Of a stretch of 64,000 nucleotides of DNA, positions 34,000 to 43,605 are shown piece by piece; position 1 is the stretch's first letter, and every line of letters begins with the position of its first letter. The translations under genes were made by a program, and so were the position numbers. The DNA comes from Asaia bogorensis. Lineage in GTDB: Bacteria; Pseudomonadota; Alphaproteobacteria; CACIAM-22H2. A model generated the notes under the pieces. That model was not told the DNA's origin, made no database searches, and saw only the letters and a program-made list of their open reading frames with translations. The stretch lies in the NCBI GenBank assembly GCA_945901855.1, contig CAMDLT010000010.1, positions 34,692 to 98,691 on the forward strand, written 5' to 3'.

Positions 34000-34392
34000 T
34001 TAGAGGACTGATTTCAAATCCGTGGCGGCGAAATCCGCCCCATTGTGCAGCAAGGGGGCGTTAAGCGACTTTGCCAGCGCGTAGGAGATGCAATCGCCGA
34101 AATTGAGTGCCGCCTTATGGCGTCCCTTGCCGAAGCGCGAAAACGCCTAGCGCGCGAGCAAAAGCTGCGCGGCGTCAAATGGGACGATTTCAATTTCGTA
34201 GGCTTCCAAGGTCGCATCAAGGTCGATGAGTCGGCGCGCGGCACGGCCAAATTCGACGACAATCGACGTTTCTAGCAAAATTGCCGCCGAAACACGGACT
34301 GGCCCGCGTGTCAGCAGCGCCCGGTGCATCGTTTGCGCATCCAATTCGCCCAGAACAACGGATACCAGTGCCGAAGAGTCGGCGACGATCAC
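34000..34392 (-). pseudogene. vapC: VapC-type PIN-domain toxin interrupted by an in-frame amber codon
   Basis: The reading frame from ATG 34392 encodes a PIN-domain start (MIVADSSALVSVVLGE, with the first acidic residue at D5) and stops at a TAG (34149-34147) after 81 codons. Past that TAG the same frame continues with [26 protein letters not shown] and ends at TAA 34002-34000 with the normal VapC C-terminus including the acidic NFGDC motif. So the gene is broken by one stop, not a frameshift; reading the codon as CAG would restore a 130-residue toxin of standard size. The truncated product lacks the third and fourth active-site acids and should be inactive. It overlaps vapB by ATGA at 34389-34392. 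Confidence 0.88.
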
Positions 34393-34667
34393 TCGGGCAC
34401 GTCCATTTTGTTGTAGCCAATAACTTCGTCGGCGGTGCGGTTGTCCAGGAGCGGTTCGACGCGCGCGTGCGCGATTACCGCCTGCACGATGGCGTCGCGC
34501 TCTTCAAGCGTAAGCTTGAGCTTTGCAAGACGCGCTTCGCGCTCTTCCACAGCCGTCAGCACGGCTTGCGTCAGCGTCTCGCCCTGCTTTTTGGCAAGCC
34601 GTCGCACGTGGGTCTCAAGATCCGGATGGTCGACGATGAGCGTCTTTGGGGGCCTCGTTATATACAC
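34389..34667 (-). CDS. vapB: VapB-family antitoxin (copy 1, partner of the broken vapC), start codon uncertain
   Basis: Up to 92 residues. The conserved body (LIVDHPDLETHVRRLAKK, LTQAVLTAVEEREARL, then DNRTADEVIGYNK) matches Rv0623-like VapB antitoxins, with an N-terminal DNA-binding region and a toxin-binding tail. Compared with copy 2 at 36273-36524, the position of that copy's ATG holds AAG here (34646-34644), while the GAGG ribosome site ahead of it is retained. Translation would then need GTG 34667, which lies inside the operator palindrome, or an internal GTG. Both members of this pair therefore look damaged. Confidence 0.75.
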   Translation of the reverse strand: MYITRPPKTLIVDHPDLETHVRRLAKKQGETLTQAVLTAVEEREARLAKLKLTLEERDAIVQAVIAHARVEPLLDNRTADEVIGYNKMDVPE

Positions 34668-34675
34668 GATATATA
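34659..34675. promoter_or_regulatory. Putative VapB operator of copy 1
   Basis: Inverted repeat TATATA-CACGA-TATATA directly upstream of vapB copy 1. VapBC systems commonly autoregulate through such palindromes, and a related site precedes copy 2 at 36539-36557. Confidence 0.45.
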
Positions 34676-34741
34676 TCCCGAGAGACCTTTTTTGCTAAGC
34701 CAGAAATGCTATCTGCGCAAGCGAACTAGGGGATCTCTCCG

Positions 34742-36169
34742 TTACGGTTTTTTTGGATCAGCCGATTTTGTGAGCAAATCCATAAGATTTGACGGCGGCG
34801 CATCGTCGGACCCGCTAACAGCAGATGGACGGAAGAGCGCGTTTAGAACGAGCAATCTTTCGGGCTCCGAAACCTTCGCAGTGGGCTCGGCAACCAAAGC
34901 AAGGTAGGTTTTCATCATGACGCTGCGTTGGCCTGCATCGTTTGCCTGGGCCAAGTTCTCCACGAACACACGACTGATATGTTTGAGTATCCAAAAGAAT
35001 GCGACCGACGGCATCGAGATTATGGCAAGCCCGGTCAAATTAAAGACGCCTTCACCGTGGCTTTGCTGAATCTCTTTGAGGTGCGTTGAAATTGACCCAA
35101 AGTTAAAAAAAACGATTAACGCGCTTGATGCGATCACAATTACAAAAGAGACGAAGGCGGCACCGGCTAACCAATAGTGCAACACTTGCTTATCGCTCCA
35201 ATAGGCAATGGGCGCACGCAGCACCAATTGCCCACGATGGGCTTGCTCGTGAGATCTAATCGACGCCGCGCTGGCTTCGATATGTGCAGCAATTTCAGTC
35301 GCCATTCGGACGAGTTCCGACTCGATTTTGGGAATCGATTCGGACTTTTCGTCAAGGCTGACAGTCAGGTTTGCGAGAGTATTCTTCAGGTTCTCGATCT
35401 TGGAAGAAAGTTGTCCGACGAGAAGAGCTTGCTCTGCACGTGCTTGACCGACTTTTTCAATTGTTTCCGCCTCTGCGGATCGAAGCGCCGCGACGATTTC
35501 CTCGGCCTTCTTGTCGATAGAACCAACTGCACTCTCTATTGCTGGTCTCACATTCGAATCTATCAGATTGCGCACTTGGGGAACTAATTTCCCGATTTCA
35601 GCCTGGAGCCACTCGATATTACTAGCGCTTCCCACCTCCGCCTTTTCGGTAGAAGGTTCAACATCTCGCGAACCGCCAAGCAAAGCGTTAGCGAGAGCTA
35701 CCGCTCTTCGATCTGGTGTCTTAAATGATCTAATCGATGATTGACTTAGCGCAGCGTCCAAATTTTTTATTCGCAAATCCCAGTCTCGATGGGCTTCTGC
35801 CTGAATCTGTTCAAAACCCTTCTGATCATTTTTCACTAAACAATCAATCAACCGTTTTCCTGCTCGGCTCGTTGCGTCTATCCACATTGCATCTTGATTT
35901 CGGGCAGTGCTCACAATGCGATCACGAGTCTGCAAATCTTGCCGTTCAGATGGAGCACTCAATCCAGGTAAGAGGGACCTAAAATACTTTATCCTTCGTA
36001 TGTTTTCAGATGAGTATGAAATGAGACTTTTAGCATTTGACGGAATGTCTCTTTCCTTCCTCCACGCGTAAAGCTGCTCGGTAAGGTATTTTTCAGGTTG
36101 TTTTGATTCATCGAACACAAACGGCTCTTCGGCGCCGATCGGCCAAATAAAGATTTTATCTTCGGTCAT
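34742..36169 (-). CDS. Coiled-coil membrane protein of DUF6161 type (copy 1), AT-rich island
   Basis: 475 residues from ATG 36169, with GAGGAA six bases upstream. Residues 1-160 are soluble and include WIDATSRAGKRLID near 96-109. About 185-310 is a long coiled coil. Two membrane segments follow at about 332-356 and 377-398, then a conserved cytoplasmic tail QRSVMMKTYLALVAE...ERLLVLNALFRP (414-448). The tail and topology fit my memory of DUF6161; function unknown. A paralog is at 62445-63830. Base and codon use are far more AT-rich than the surrounding chromosome, and the gene lies between two vapB copies, so horizontal acquisition is likely. A receptor- or effector-like membrane role is speculation. 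Confidence 0.8.
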   Translation of the reverse strand: MTEDKIFIWPIGAEEPFVFDESKQPEKYLTEQLYAWRKERDIPSNAKSLISYSSENIRRIKYFRSLLPGLSAPSERQDLQTRDRIVSTARNQDAMWIDATSRAGKRLIDCLVKNDQKGFEQIQAEAHRDWDLRIKNLDAALSQSSIRSFKTPDRRAVALANALLGGSRDVEPSTEKAEVGSASNIEWLQAEIGKLVPQVRNLIDSNVRPAIESAVGSIDKKAEEIVAALRSAEAETIEKVGQARAEQALLVGQLSSKIENLKNTLANLTVSLDEKSESIPKIESELVRMATEIAAHIEASAASIRSHEQAHRGQLVLRAPIAYWSDKQVLHYWLAGAAFVSFVIVIASSALIVFFNFGSISTHLKEIQQSHGEGVFNLTGLAIISMPSVAFFWILKHISRVFVENLAQANDAGQRSVMMKTYLALVAEPTAKVSEPERLLVLNALFRPSAVSGSDDAPPSNLMDLLTKSADPKKP

Positions 36170-36272
36170 GCAATTCCTCAGCACACAATTATTAGGTCCG
36201 ATTGAACTACATAAAATTGTTACATGCAATGCTCTTTCTCTTACCCCAAGGAGGAAAGTGAGCGTTTTTCTC

Positions 36273-36524
36273 TCAAATCCCGTATTCGTTGTAGCCGATG
36301 ATTTCGTCGGGCGTGCGGCCGTCGAGGCTGGGTTCACTACGCGCTTCAGCGAGCAGCGCCTTCACGATCGCATCGCGCTCTTCGGGCGTGTATTTGGGCC
36401 TTGCGAGACGCGCTTCGCGCTCTTCGACGGCCGTCAGCACGGCTTGCGTCAGGGTCTCGCCCTGCTTTTTCGCAAGGCGCCGCACACGGGTCTCAAGAAC
36501 CGGATGGTCGAAGATAAGCGTCAT
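36273..36524 (-). CDS. VapB-family antitoxin (copy 2), without a toxin gene
   Basis: 83 residues from ATG 36524, with GAGG eight bases upstream. The protein is the same type as copy 1 (LIFDHPVLETRVRRLAKKQG, LTQAVLTAVEEREARL, RTPDEIIGYNEYGI). By eye the two genes share roughly three quarters of their bases, so they are paralogs rather than a recent duplicate. No vapC follows; after the stop there are about 100 bases and then the DUF6161-like gene. An orphan antitoxin could neutralise VapC-type toxins from elsewhere or act only as a DNA-binding regulator of the downstream gene. Confidence 0.8.
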   Translation of the reverse strand: MTLIFDHPVLETRVRRLAKKQGETLTQAVLTAVEEREARLARPKYTPEERDAIVKALLAEARSEPSLDGRTPDEIIGYNEYGI

Positions 36525-36538
36525 CGGTGGGCCTCGCG

Positions 36539-36557
36539 ATATATACAATATACATCG
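36539..36557. promoter_or_regulatory. Putative VapB operator of copy 2
   Basis: Near-perfect palindrome GATATATACAATATACATC (one mismatch) 15 bases upstream of the vapB copy 2 ATG. It resembles the TATATA repeat upstream of copy 1. Confidence 0.45.
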
Positions 36558-36573
36558 AAAATCCGACCAAAAG

Positions 36574-36603
36574 AAAAGGCCGGTCTTGAAAGACCGGCCT
36601 TTT
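36574..36603. terminator. Bidirectional terminator after petC
   Basis: Perfect inverted repeat AAAAGGCCGGTCTT (36574-36587) and AAGACCGGCCTTTT (36590-36603), with A-run and T-run on both sides so it works in either direction. It ends the petABC transcript 27 bases after the cytochrome c1 stop and shields it from the vapB promoter. Confidence 0.92.
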
Positions 36604-36630
36604 GTCGGCGCGCCGAAGCAAACCCAAACT

Positions 36631-37389
36631 TCAGTGCAGACCCTTCCAGATCTTGCGCTTGGTCGCGTAGAGCAGGCCCGTAAAGATGAACAAGAAGATC
36701 ATCACCTTGAGGCCCAGCGAATTGCGCGCTTCCAGATGCGGCGAGGCGGCATAGGCCAGGAATGTCGAGACATCCTTCGACATCTGCTCGACCGTTGCCG
36801 GGGTGCCGTCGGCATATTGCACGCCGTCGGGCTGGATCGGCTGGCCCATCGCGATCTGGTTGCCCGCGAACCATTTGTTGTAGTGCATGCCTTCGCCCAA
36901 CGTCACGCCGGCGGGCGGGTCAACATAGCCGGTCATCAGCGCGTAGATGTAGTTCTCGCCGCCCGCCCGGTTCTTGGCGATCAGCGACAGATCGAGCGGA
37001 TAGGCGCCGTTATTGACCGCGCGCGCCGCCTGTTCGTTGGCGAAGGGCGACTTGAAACGGTCCGACGCGCGCGAGGGACGCTGGAACATTTCGCCCTCGT
37101 CGTTCGGGCCGTCGGTCGTTTCGTACTCGGCCGCGATCGCCGCAATTTCCGCTTCCGAAAGGCCGATACCGGCAAGGTTCCGGTAGCGCATCTGCTTCAT
37201 CGCATGGCAGGCCGAGCACACTTCTTTGTAGACCTGGAAGCCGCGCTGCGCGGACGCCCGGTCGAACGTGCCAAAGAACCCGCTATGCGGCCATTGCTGC
37301 TTGGGCGGTACCGGCACTTCGCCGGCCGCAAAAGCGGGCGCCGCAAAGGCGACAAATGCCGCAACCAAGAGTGACTTCGAAAAACGCAT
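36631..37389 (-). CDS. petC: Cytochrome c1 of the bc1 complex
   Basis: 252 residues. An N-terminal Sec signal ends near AFA-AGEV (about 21). The haem c site is C58-SA-C61-H62, followed by RNLAGIGLSEAEI. Later conserved parts are NGAYPLDLSLIAKNRAGGENYIYALMTGY and the membrane anchor LGLKVMIFLFIFTGLLYATKRKIWK at the C-terminus. The subunit carries electrons from the Rieske protein to soluble cytochrome c. The ATG at 37389 shares its A with the cytochrome b stop (TGATG), so the two are coupled. A strong terminator follows. Confidence 0.95.
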   Translation of the reverse strand: MRFSKSLLVAAFVAFAAPAFAAGEVPVPPKQQWPHSGFFGTFDRASAQRGFQVYKEVCSACHAMKQMRYRNLAGIGLSEAEIAAIAAEYETTDGPNDEGEMFQRPSRASDRFKSPFANEQAARAVNNGAYPLDLSLIAKNRAGGENYIYALMTGYVDPPAGVTLGEGMHYNKWFAGNQIAMGQPIQPDGVQYADGTPATVEQMSKDVSTFLAYAASPHLEARNSLGLKVMIFLFIFTGLLYATKRKIWKGLH

Positions 37390-38654
37390 CAGGCCTTCTC
37401 CATCGCAGCCGCACCCGCAATCTTGCCGCCGCCAAAGATCGGCTCCGCGATCGAACTTGGCAATGCCGTCGGGCGTTCGAACCAGCCCAACAGCGGCAGG
37501 AAGACGAGGAAATGCGCAAAATAAAGGATCGTCGCAATCCGGCCGATCAGCAGCGCCGGACCTTCGGCCGGTTGGCCGCCAGCCCAGCCCAGCACCAAGC
37601 AGACCGCGATGAACAGCCAGAAGAACAGCCGGAAGACCGGACGGAACTTGGCCGAGCGCACGCGGCTGGTGTCGAGCCAGGGCAGCAGGAACAGGATCAG
37701 GATCGAGCCGAACATGAGCAGCACGCCGCCCAGCTTGTCCGGCACCGCGCGCAAGATCGCGTAGAACGGCAGGAAGTACCATTCGGGCACGATGTGCGGC
37801 GGCGTGACCAGCGGGTTGGCGGGGATCCAATTGTCCGGATGGCCCAGCACGTAGGGGTTGAAGAACACGAAATAGGCGAAGACGATCAAAAACACGCCGA
37901 GGCCGAATGCGTCCTTGACCGTGTAGTACGGGTGGAACGGGATCTTGTCCTGCGGCCCCTTGGCATCGATGCCGAGCGGGTTGTTGGAGCCGTGCACGTG
38001 CAACGCCCACAAGTGCAAGAACACCACGCCCACGATCACGAACGGCATCAGATAGTGGAGCGCAAAGAAGCGGTTGAGCGTGGGATTGTCGACCGAGAAG
38101 CCGCCCCACAGCCAGGTCACGATCGCTTCGCCGACGAGCGGAATTGCGGAGAACAGGTTGGTGATGACCGTCGCACCCCAGAAGCTCATCTGGCCCCAAG
38201 GCAGCACGTAGCCCATGAAGGCCGTCGCCATCATGAGCAGGAAAATGACCAGACCCAGCCACCACAAGATCTCGCGCGGCGCCTTGTAGGAGCCGTAATA
38301 GAAGCCGCGCACGATGTGGATATAGACCACGATGAAGAACATCGAGGCGCCGTTCATGTGGATATAGCGGATGAGCCAGCCATAATTGACGTCGCGCATG
38401 ATGCGTTCGACCGAGTCGAACGCGTGCATCGTCGAGGCCTGGTAGTTCATCGCGAGGAAAATGCCCGACACGATCATGATCACGAGGCAGATCCCCGCGA
38501 GCGAACCGAAATTCCACATGTAGTTCAGGTTTCGCGGCGCGGGATACTTGATCAGCTGCTCGTCGATCATCTCGAAGATCGGCAGGCGGTGATCGACCCA
38601 CTTGACGATGGGGTTCGCGCGGAACGGCGACGGGACGTAATCGTATTTGGCCAT
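37389..38654 (-). CDS. petB: Cytochrome b of the bc1 complex
   Basis: 421 residues with eight membrane segments. The helices carry the haem-ligand histidines, the [23 protein letters not shown] quinol-site region (about 139-161) and the [18 protein letters not shown] segment (about 285-302). An N-terminal amphipathic helix ([32 protein letters not shown]) is as in bacterial cytochrome b. It oxidises ubiquinol at one side and reduces it at the other. Start ATG 38654 is eleven bases after the Rieske stop. Confidence 0.95.
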   Translation of the reverse strand: MAKYDYVPSPFRANPIVKWVDHRLPIFEMIDEQLIKYPAPRNLNYMWNFGSLAGICLVIMIVSGIFLAMNYQASTMHAFDSVERIMRDVNYGWLIRYIHMNGASMFFIVVYIHIVRGFYYGSYKAPREILWWLGLVIFLLMMATAFMGYVLPWGQMSFWGATVITNLFSAIPLVGEAIVTWLWGGFSVDNPTLNRFFALHYLMPFVIVGVVFLHLWALHVHGSNNPLGIDAKGPQDKIPFHPYYTVKDAFGLGVFLIVFAYFVFFNPYVLGHPDNWIPANPLVTPPHIVPEWYFLPFYAILRAVPDKLGGVLLMFGSILILFLLPWLDTSRVRSAKFRPVFRLFFWLFIAVCLVLGWAGGQPAEGPALLIGRIATILYFAHFLVFLPLLGWFERPTALPSSIAEPIFGGGKIAGAAAMEKA

Positions 38655-38665
38655 GGCTTGTTGCC

Positions 38666-39235
38666 TCAACCGATGCGGATGGTGGTGTCGTTTCTGAATG
38701 CGTAGGGCGGCACGTCGAGATTTTTGGGCGCCGGTCCCTTGCGGATGCGCCCCGACGTATCGTAGTGCGAGCCGTGGCACGGGCAGAACCAGCCGCCGTA
38801 CTCGCCGCGCGAATCCGACGGCTTCTGGCCGAGCGGGACGCAGCCCAGATGCGTGCACACGCCCAGCAGCACAAGCCATTCGGGCTTCTGCACGCGCTTG
38901 GCGTCGGGCTGCGGATCGGGCAGGGCCGCCGTATCGTCGGCCTGGGCCTTGGCCACTTCCTCGGCCGTGCGATTGCGCACGAACACGGGCTTGCCGCGCC
39001 ACATGACGGTGATCGCCATGCCGGGCTGCACCGCCGCCAAGTTGACGTCGGTCAACGACAGCGCCAGCACGTCGGCCGACGGGTTCATCGAATGGACGAA
39101 CGCCCAGCCCGCCAGCACGGCGCCCGTGGCGCCGAACGCGGTCGTGGCGAGGTAAAGGAAATCGCGGCGCGGCGTGCCGTCGGGGTGTTTGCGCGAACCG
39201 TCGTCGGCAAGTGCGGAAGGACCGGGCTGAGCCAT
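38666..39235 (-). CDS. petA: Rieske iron-sulphur protein of the bc1 complex
   Basis: 189 residues. A twin-arginine motif (RRDFLY, 23-28) precedes the single membrane anchor at about 30-50, as usual for Rieske proteins that stay anchored. The [2Fe-2S] ligands are in CTHLGC (127-132) and CPCHG (151-155). It passes an electron from ubiquinol to cytochrome c1. First gene of petABC; its promoter lies in the 216 bases shared with trmL, which hold no other gene. Confidence 0.95.
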   Translation of the reverse strand: MAQPGPSALADDGSRKHPDGTPRRDFLYLATTAFGATGAVLAGWAFVHSMNPSADVLALSLTDVNLAAVQPGMAITVMWRGKPVFVRNRTAEEVAKAQADDTAALPDPQPDAKRVQKPEWLVLLGVCTHLGCVPLGQKPSDSRGEYGGWFCPCHGSHYDTSGRIRKGPAPKNLDVPPYAFRNDTTIRIG

Positions 39236-39451
39236 CGCAAGTAGACCCTTTTGGTTGGCGGCGCCGATCGGGCGCCGGTTCGACGAAGTCGGTTCAACAG
39301 ATATGCTAGGCCGCGAACGGCGTACAGCACTAGATCGCGCCGGACTGCGACCGGATGTCGCAGGCGCCCCGACGCGCCATGTCGGATTTGGGTATAGTCC
39401 AGCTACGGGCCGGATGCAAAGCGACAAAAGAACCGCTAGTCTGCCGCGATC

Positions 39452-39934
39452 GTGATACGCCCGCCGTCCCCGCTGCGCTTGGCCCTGTTCGAGCCCGATA
39501 TCGCCCAGAATACCGGCACCATTTTGCGCCTGGCGGCGTGTTTGGGGGTGGGCGTCGATATTGTCGAGCCGTGCGGATTTGTCTGGTCCGAGCCCAAATT
39601 GCGCCGCGCCGGCATGGATTATCTGGACCAGGTCGATCTGCAACGCCATACGAGCTGGGCGCAGTATCGCTTGATCGCACCGCCCCGACGGCTGGTGCTG
39701 CTGACGACCAAGGGGGCGACGCGGCTGCCCGATTTTTCGTTCCAAATCGGCGACACGCTGCTGCTGGGCCGCGAGTCGGCAGGCGTGCCCGATGCGGTGC
39801 ATGCAGAGGCCGATGCGCGCGTGGCGATTCCGCTGGTCGCGACGGCGCGCTCGCTCAACGTGGCGGTTGCCGCAGCGGTTGCGCTGGGCGAGGCGATGCG
39901 GCAGCTTTGTCTGTATCCGGGGGAGGATTCATGA
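39452..39934 (+). CDS. trmL: tRNA (cytidine(34)-2'-O)-methyltransferase
   Basis: 160 residues from GTG 39452. A minimal SPOUT methyltransferase: [24 protein letters not shown] at the start, HTSW near 66-69, and the trefoil-knot motifs [12 protein letters not shown] near 108-119 and [20 protein letters not shown] near 135-154. It fits TrmL, which methylates the wobble nucleotide of certain leucine tRNAs. The stop overlaps the hemF start (ATGA). The 216-base gap to petA contains a TATAGT at 39393-39398 that may be its -10 box, without a good -35. Confidence 0.9.
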   Translation: MIRPPSPLRLALFEPDIAQNTGTILRLAACLGVGVDIVEPCGFVWSEPKLRRAGMDYLDQVDLQRHTSWAQYRLIAPPRRLVLLTTKGATRLPDFSFQIGDTLLLGRESAGVPDAVHAEADARVAIPLVATARSLNVAVAAAVALGEAMRQLCLYPGEDS

Positions 39935-40806
39935 ACGACGCCGAACTGACCGCCACGCGCAAAGCCATGGCCAAAGCCTGGTTCGCGGAATTGCGCGACA
40001 AAATCTGCGCCGAGTTCGAGGCGATCGAAGACGCTTTGGCCGACGGCCCGCACAAGGACCTGCCGGCTGGCCGCTTCAAGCGCACGCCCTGGCCGCGGCT
40101 CGACGCCAACGGCGAGGACGGCGGCGGGGGCACGATGGCCGTGATGCACGGACGCGTGTTCGAAAAAGTCGGCGTCAACGTGTCGACCGTCTATGGCGCG
40201 TTCTCGCCCGAATTTGCGAAGCAGATGCCGGGCGCTGCCGACGATCCGCGCTTTTGGGCATCGGGCATTTCGCTGGTGGCGCACATGCGCTCGCCCAAAG
40301 TGCCCGCCGTGCACATGAACACGCGCCATATCGTGACGACAAAAGCCTGGTTCGGCGGCGGCGGCGACCTCACGCCCATGGTGCCGAACGACGACGACAC
40401 GCAAAGCTTCCACGCCGCCTACAAGGCCGCGTGCGACAAACACGATCCGGCCTACTATCCGCGCTTCAAAAAATGGTGCGACGAATACTTCTTTTTGAAG
40501 CACCGCAACGAGCCGCGCGGCGTGGGCGGCATTTTCTACGACAATCTGGATACCGGCGACTGGGCCAAGGACTTCGCCTTCACGCAGGATGTCGGCCGCG
40601 CCTTCCTGGTCGGCTACGCGCCGCTGGTGCGCCAGCACATGCACGATCCTTGGACCGACGCCGACCGCCAGCACCAGCGCATGCGGCGCGGGCGCTATGT
40701 GGAGTTCAATCTGCTCTACGATCGCGGCACGACGTTCGGTCTCAAAACCGGCGGCAATGTCGAAGCGATCCTGATGAGCCTGCCGCCCGACGTTGCCTGG
40801 CCCTAG
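39931..40806 (+). CDS. hemF: Oxygen-dependent coproporphyrinogen III oxidase
   Basis: 291 residues from ATG 39931, with GGGAGG upstream and ATGA overlap with trmL. Diagnostic segments are [45 protein letters not shown] and [13 protein letters not shown], plus the C-terminal [16 protein letters not shown] and [17 protein letters not shown]. The enzyme converts coproporphyrinogen III to protoporphyrinogen IX using O2, so aerobic haem synthesis is indicated; this fits the neighbouring bc1 genes. Its stop overlaps the convergent cca stop by four bases. Confidence 0.96.
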   Translation: MNDAELTATRKAMAKAWFAELRDKICAEFEAIEDALADGPHKDLPAGRFKRTPWPRLDANGEDGGGGTMAVMHGRVFEKVGVNVSTVYGAFSPEFAKQMPGAADDPRFWASGISLVAHMRSPKVPAVHMNTRHIVTTKAWFGGGGDLTPMVPNDDDTQSFHAAYKAACDKHDPAYYPRFKKWCDEYFFLKHRNEPRGVGGIFYDNLDTGDWAKDFAFTQDVGRAFLVGYAPLVRQHMHDPWTDADRQHQRMRRGRYVEFNLLYDRGTTFGLKTGGNVEAILMSLPPDVAWP

Positions 40807-41969
40807 GCCGGGCAGCCCGCCTCGATCCATTCTTCTTCGCGGGCCTTGAGCCAGGCCCCCATGGCGGGGCCGGGGGCGATGCCGGTCGCTTGCGCGGCAC
40901 CGCCGTTCAGCTTGAATTTGGGCCGCACCCAGGCGGCGGCGCTTGCGAACATGGCGTCGAAGCCGGGCGATTTCGACCACGCCAGCAGCACGAACGGTGC
41001 CGGATCGCCGCCCAGCCTGTAAAACGCCGCCCGCCGCTGGCGTTCGTCGAACGCCGGATCGAGCGCCACCGACGGCGCCGTCAATGCGACGAGCCGCGCA
41101 GCGTCCGCATTCGAACAGCGCAGGCGCTTTGCGGCCGCCGCAGCGCCGATCGCCGGCACCAGCGCCGCAAGCCCAAGCACCGCATCGACACGCGCGCCGA
41201 CCTTGGCCGCGACCGCCTGCAAACGGTCGAGCGCCGAAGGATCGCCGAGTTCGGGCAGCCAGAAATCAAACATGTGCGCTTCCGCCATCGAGCGCAGCAT
41301 CGCGGACGCGTTGGGGCCCTCGATCAGGCGGAAAAGTTCGCTGCGCACGCGTTCGGCCGAAAGTTTCGTCAGCTGCGGCGCTGCGGCTTTGCAAGCGGCC
41401 AGCGCCTGCGCATCGGGCACGTCGCCGCCAAAGCGCGCCTGGAAGCGGAAAAAGCGCAGGGCGCGCAGATAGTCCTCGGCGATGCGCGCGGCCGCGTCGC
41501 CGACAAAGCGCACGCGGCGCTGGGCCAGGTCCGCACGCCCGCCGAAATAATCGAAGACGCCGCCCGCCGCATCCATCGACATGGCGTTCAGCGTAAAATC
41601 GCGCCGGGCCGCGTCGGCCGGCCAATCGTCGGTGAATTCGACCGTGGCGTGGCGCCCGTCGGTTTCCACGTCGCGCCGCAAGGTCGTGATCTCGAAGGTG
41701 CGGCCGCGCACCACGGCCGTCACCGTGCCGTGCGCGATTCCGGTCGGGACCGCCTTGAAGCCGGCCGCAACCAACTTGGCCATGACGGTTTCCGGCGCGT
41801 CCGAGGTGGCAAGATCGAGATCGTTCGGCGCATGGCCCGTCAGCGCGTCGCGCACGCACCCGCCCACGAAGCGCGCCTGCGGGCCAAGGCACGCCATCAG
41901 CAAGGCGGACGCCTCCATGGACGCCCACGCAGGCAGCGGCGACAAAACGAACGACGGCGAGCCGGACAT
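40803..41969 (-). CDS. cca: CCA tRNA nucleotidyltransferase / poly(A) polymerase family
   Basis: 388 residues from ATG 41969 (a GTG nine bases earlier is in frame). Class II nucleotidyltransferase motifs: [12 protein letters not shown] near 35-46, the DLDLAT catalytic aspartates near 51-56, RRDFTLNAM near 122-130, [19 protein letters not shown] near 138-156, and [10 protein letters not shown] near 170. The length and motif set fit an alphaproteobacterial CCA-adding enzyme, although poly(A) polymerase members look alike. It adds or repairs the 3' CCA end of tRNAs. Confidence 0.88.
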   Translation of the reverse strand: MSGSPSFVLSPLPAWASMEASALLMACLGPQARFVGGCVRDALTGHAPNDLDLATSDAPETVMAKLVAAGFKAVPTGIAHGTVTAVVRGRTFEITTLRRDVETDGRHATVEFTDDWPADAARRDFTLNAMSMDAAGGVFDYFGGRADLAQRRVRFVGDAAARIAEDYLRALRFFRFQARFGGDVPDAQALAACKAAAPQLTKLSAERVRSELFRLIEGPNASAMLRSMAEAHMFDFWLPELGDPSALDRLQAVAAKVGARVDAVLGLAALVPAIGAAAAAKRLRCSNADAARLVALTAPSVALDPAFDERQRRAAFYRLGGDPAPFVLLAWSKSPGFDAMFASAAAWVRPKFKLNGGAAQATGIAPGPAMGAWLKAREEEWIEAGCPA

Positions 41970-41987
41970 GGCGTCCACTCTAGCCGA

Positions 41988-42754
<767 letters not shown>

Positions 42755-42758
<4 letters not shown>

Positions 42759-43603
42759 GGGCCGTCCATCCAGCTTGCCTCGCGCGCGAGCACGGGCAGT
42801 TCGCTCTGCGCGCGCTCAAGGCGCGGCACGCAGTTCAGCAGGCCCTTCGTGTAGGGGTGCCGGGCGTTGCGAAGCTCGCTCGCTTTCAAGGTTTCGACCA
42901 CGCGACCGCCATACATGACCAGCACGCGGTCGCAAAAGGCCGCGACCAGATCCAGATCGTGGCTTACGAAGATGAGCCCCATGCCGCGCCGCGCCACCAG
43001 ATCGTCGAGGATGGCGAGCACCTGCATCTGCACCGTCACGTCGAGCGCCGAGGTGGGCTCGTCCGCGATCAGAAGATCGGGCTCCGCCACCAGCATCATC
43101 GCGATCATCGCGCGCTGGCCCATGCCGCCCGAGACCTCGTGCGGATAGAGGTCGAAGACGCGCGCAGGATTCGCGATGCGCACGGCATCGAGCATGGCAA
43201 GCGTCCGCTCGCGCGCTTCCGCGCGGCCCGCATTCGCGTGCAGGGAATAGGCTTCCGAAATCTGGTGCCCGACCGTCATGGTTGGGTTGAGCGAAAATTT
43301 CGGATCCTGCATGACCATCGACATGCGCTTGCCGCGCAGCTTGCGCCACGCAGACGGCGCGAGGCCGCGCAGATCCTGGCCGTCGAATTCGAGACGCTTG
43401 GCCTGGACCAGTCCCGGCGACGGCACGAGCCCCAGCAGTGCGCGCCCCGTGACCGACTTGCCCGAGCCGGACTCGCCCACGATGCCGATTTTCTCCTTGC
43501 CCATGGCAAACGATACGCCGCGCACCGCATTCACCGTGCGGTTGCGCAAGCGGAACGTGACATGCAGATCTTCGATCGCGACGAGCGGTTTTTCCACGGG
43601 CAC
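42755..43603 (-). CDS. Oligopeptide-type ABC transporter ATP-binding protein (DppD/OppD-like)
   Basis: 282 residues from GTG 43603, two bases after the permease stop. Walker A GESGSGKSV, Q-loop MQDPKFSLNPTM, a signature VSGGMGQR, where relatives usually have LSGGMRQR, and Walker B LIADEPTSALD. The C-terminal RHPYTKGLLNCVPRL segment is typical of the oligopeptide/nickel branch and in relatives binds an iron-sulphur cluster or helps coupling. Fourth gene of the operon. Confidence 0.9.
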
Positions 43604-43605
43604 CG

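Noticed and set aside
34147..34149. TAG read as pyrrolysine or by programmed read-through
   Set aside because: No pyrrolysine genes or read-through signals are seen, and a simple CAG to TAG change explains the codon.
34000..34392. vapC broken by a frameshift
   Set aside because: The C-terminal half is in the same frame as the N-terminal half; only an in-frame TAG separates them.
34000..36560. Insertion sequence or composite transposon around the AT-rich island
   Set aside because: No transposase, no terminal inverted repeats and no target duplication were found; the two vapB genes are too diverged to be recent flanking repeats.
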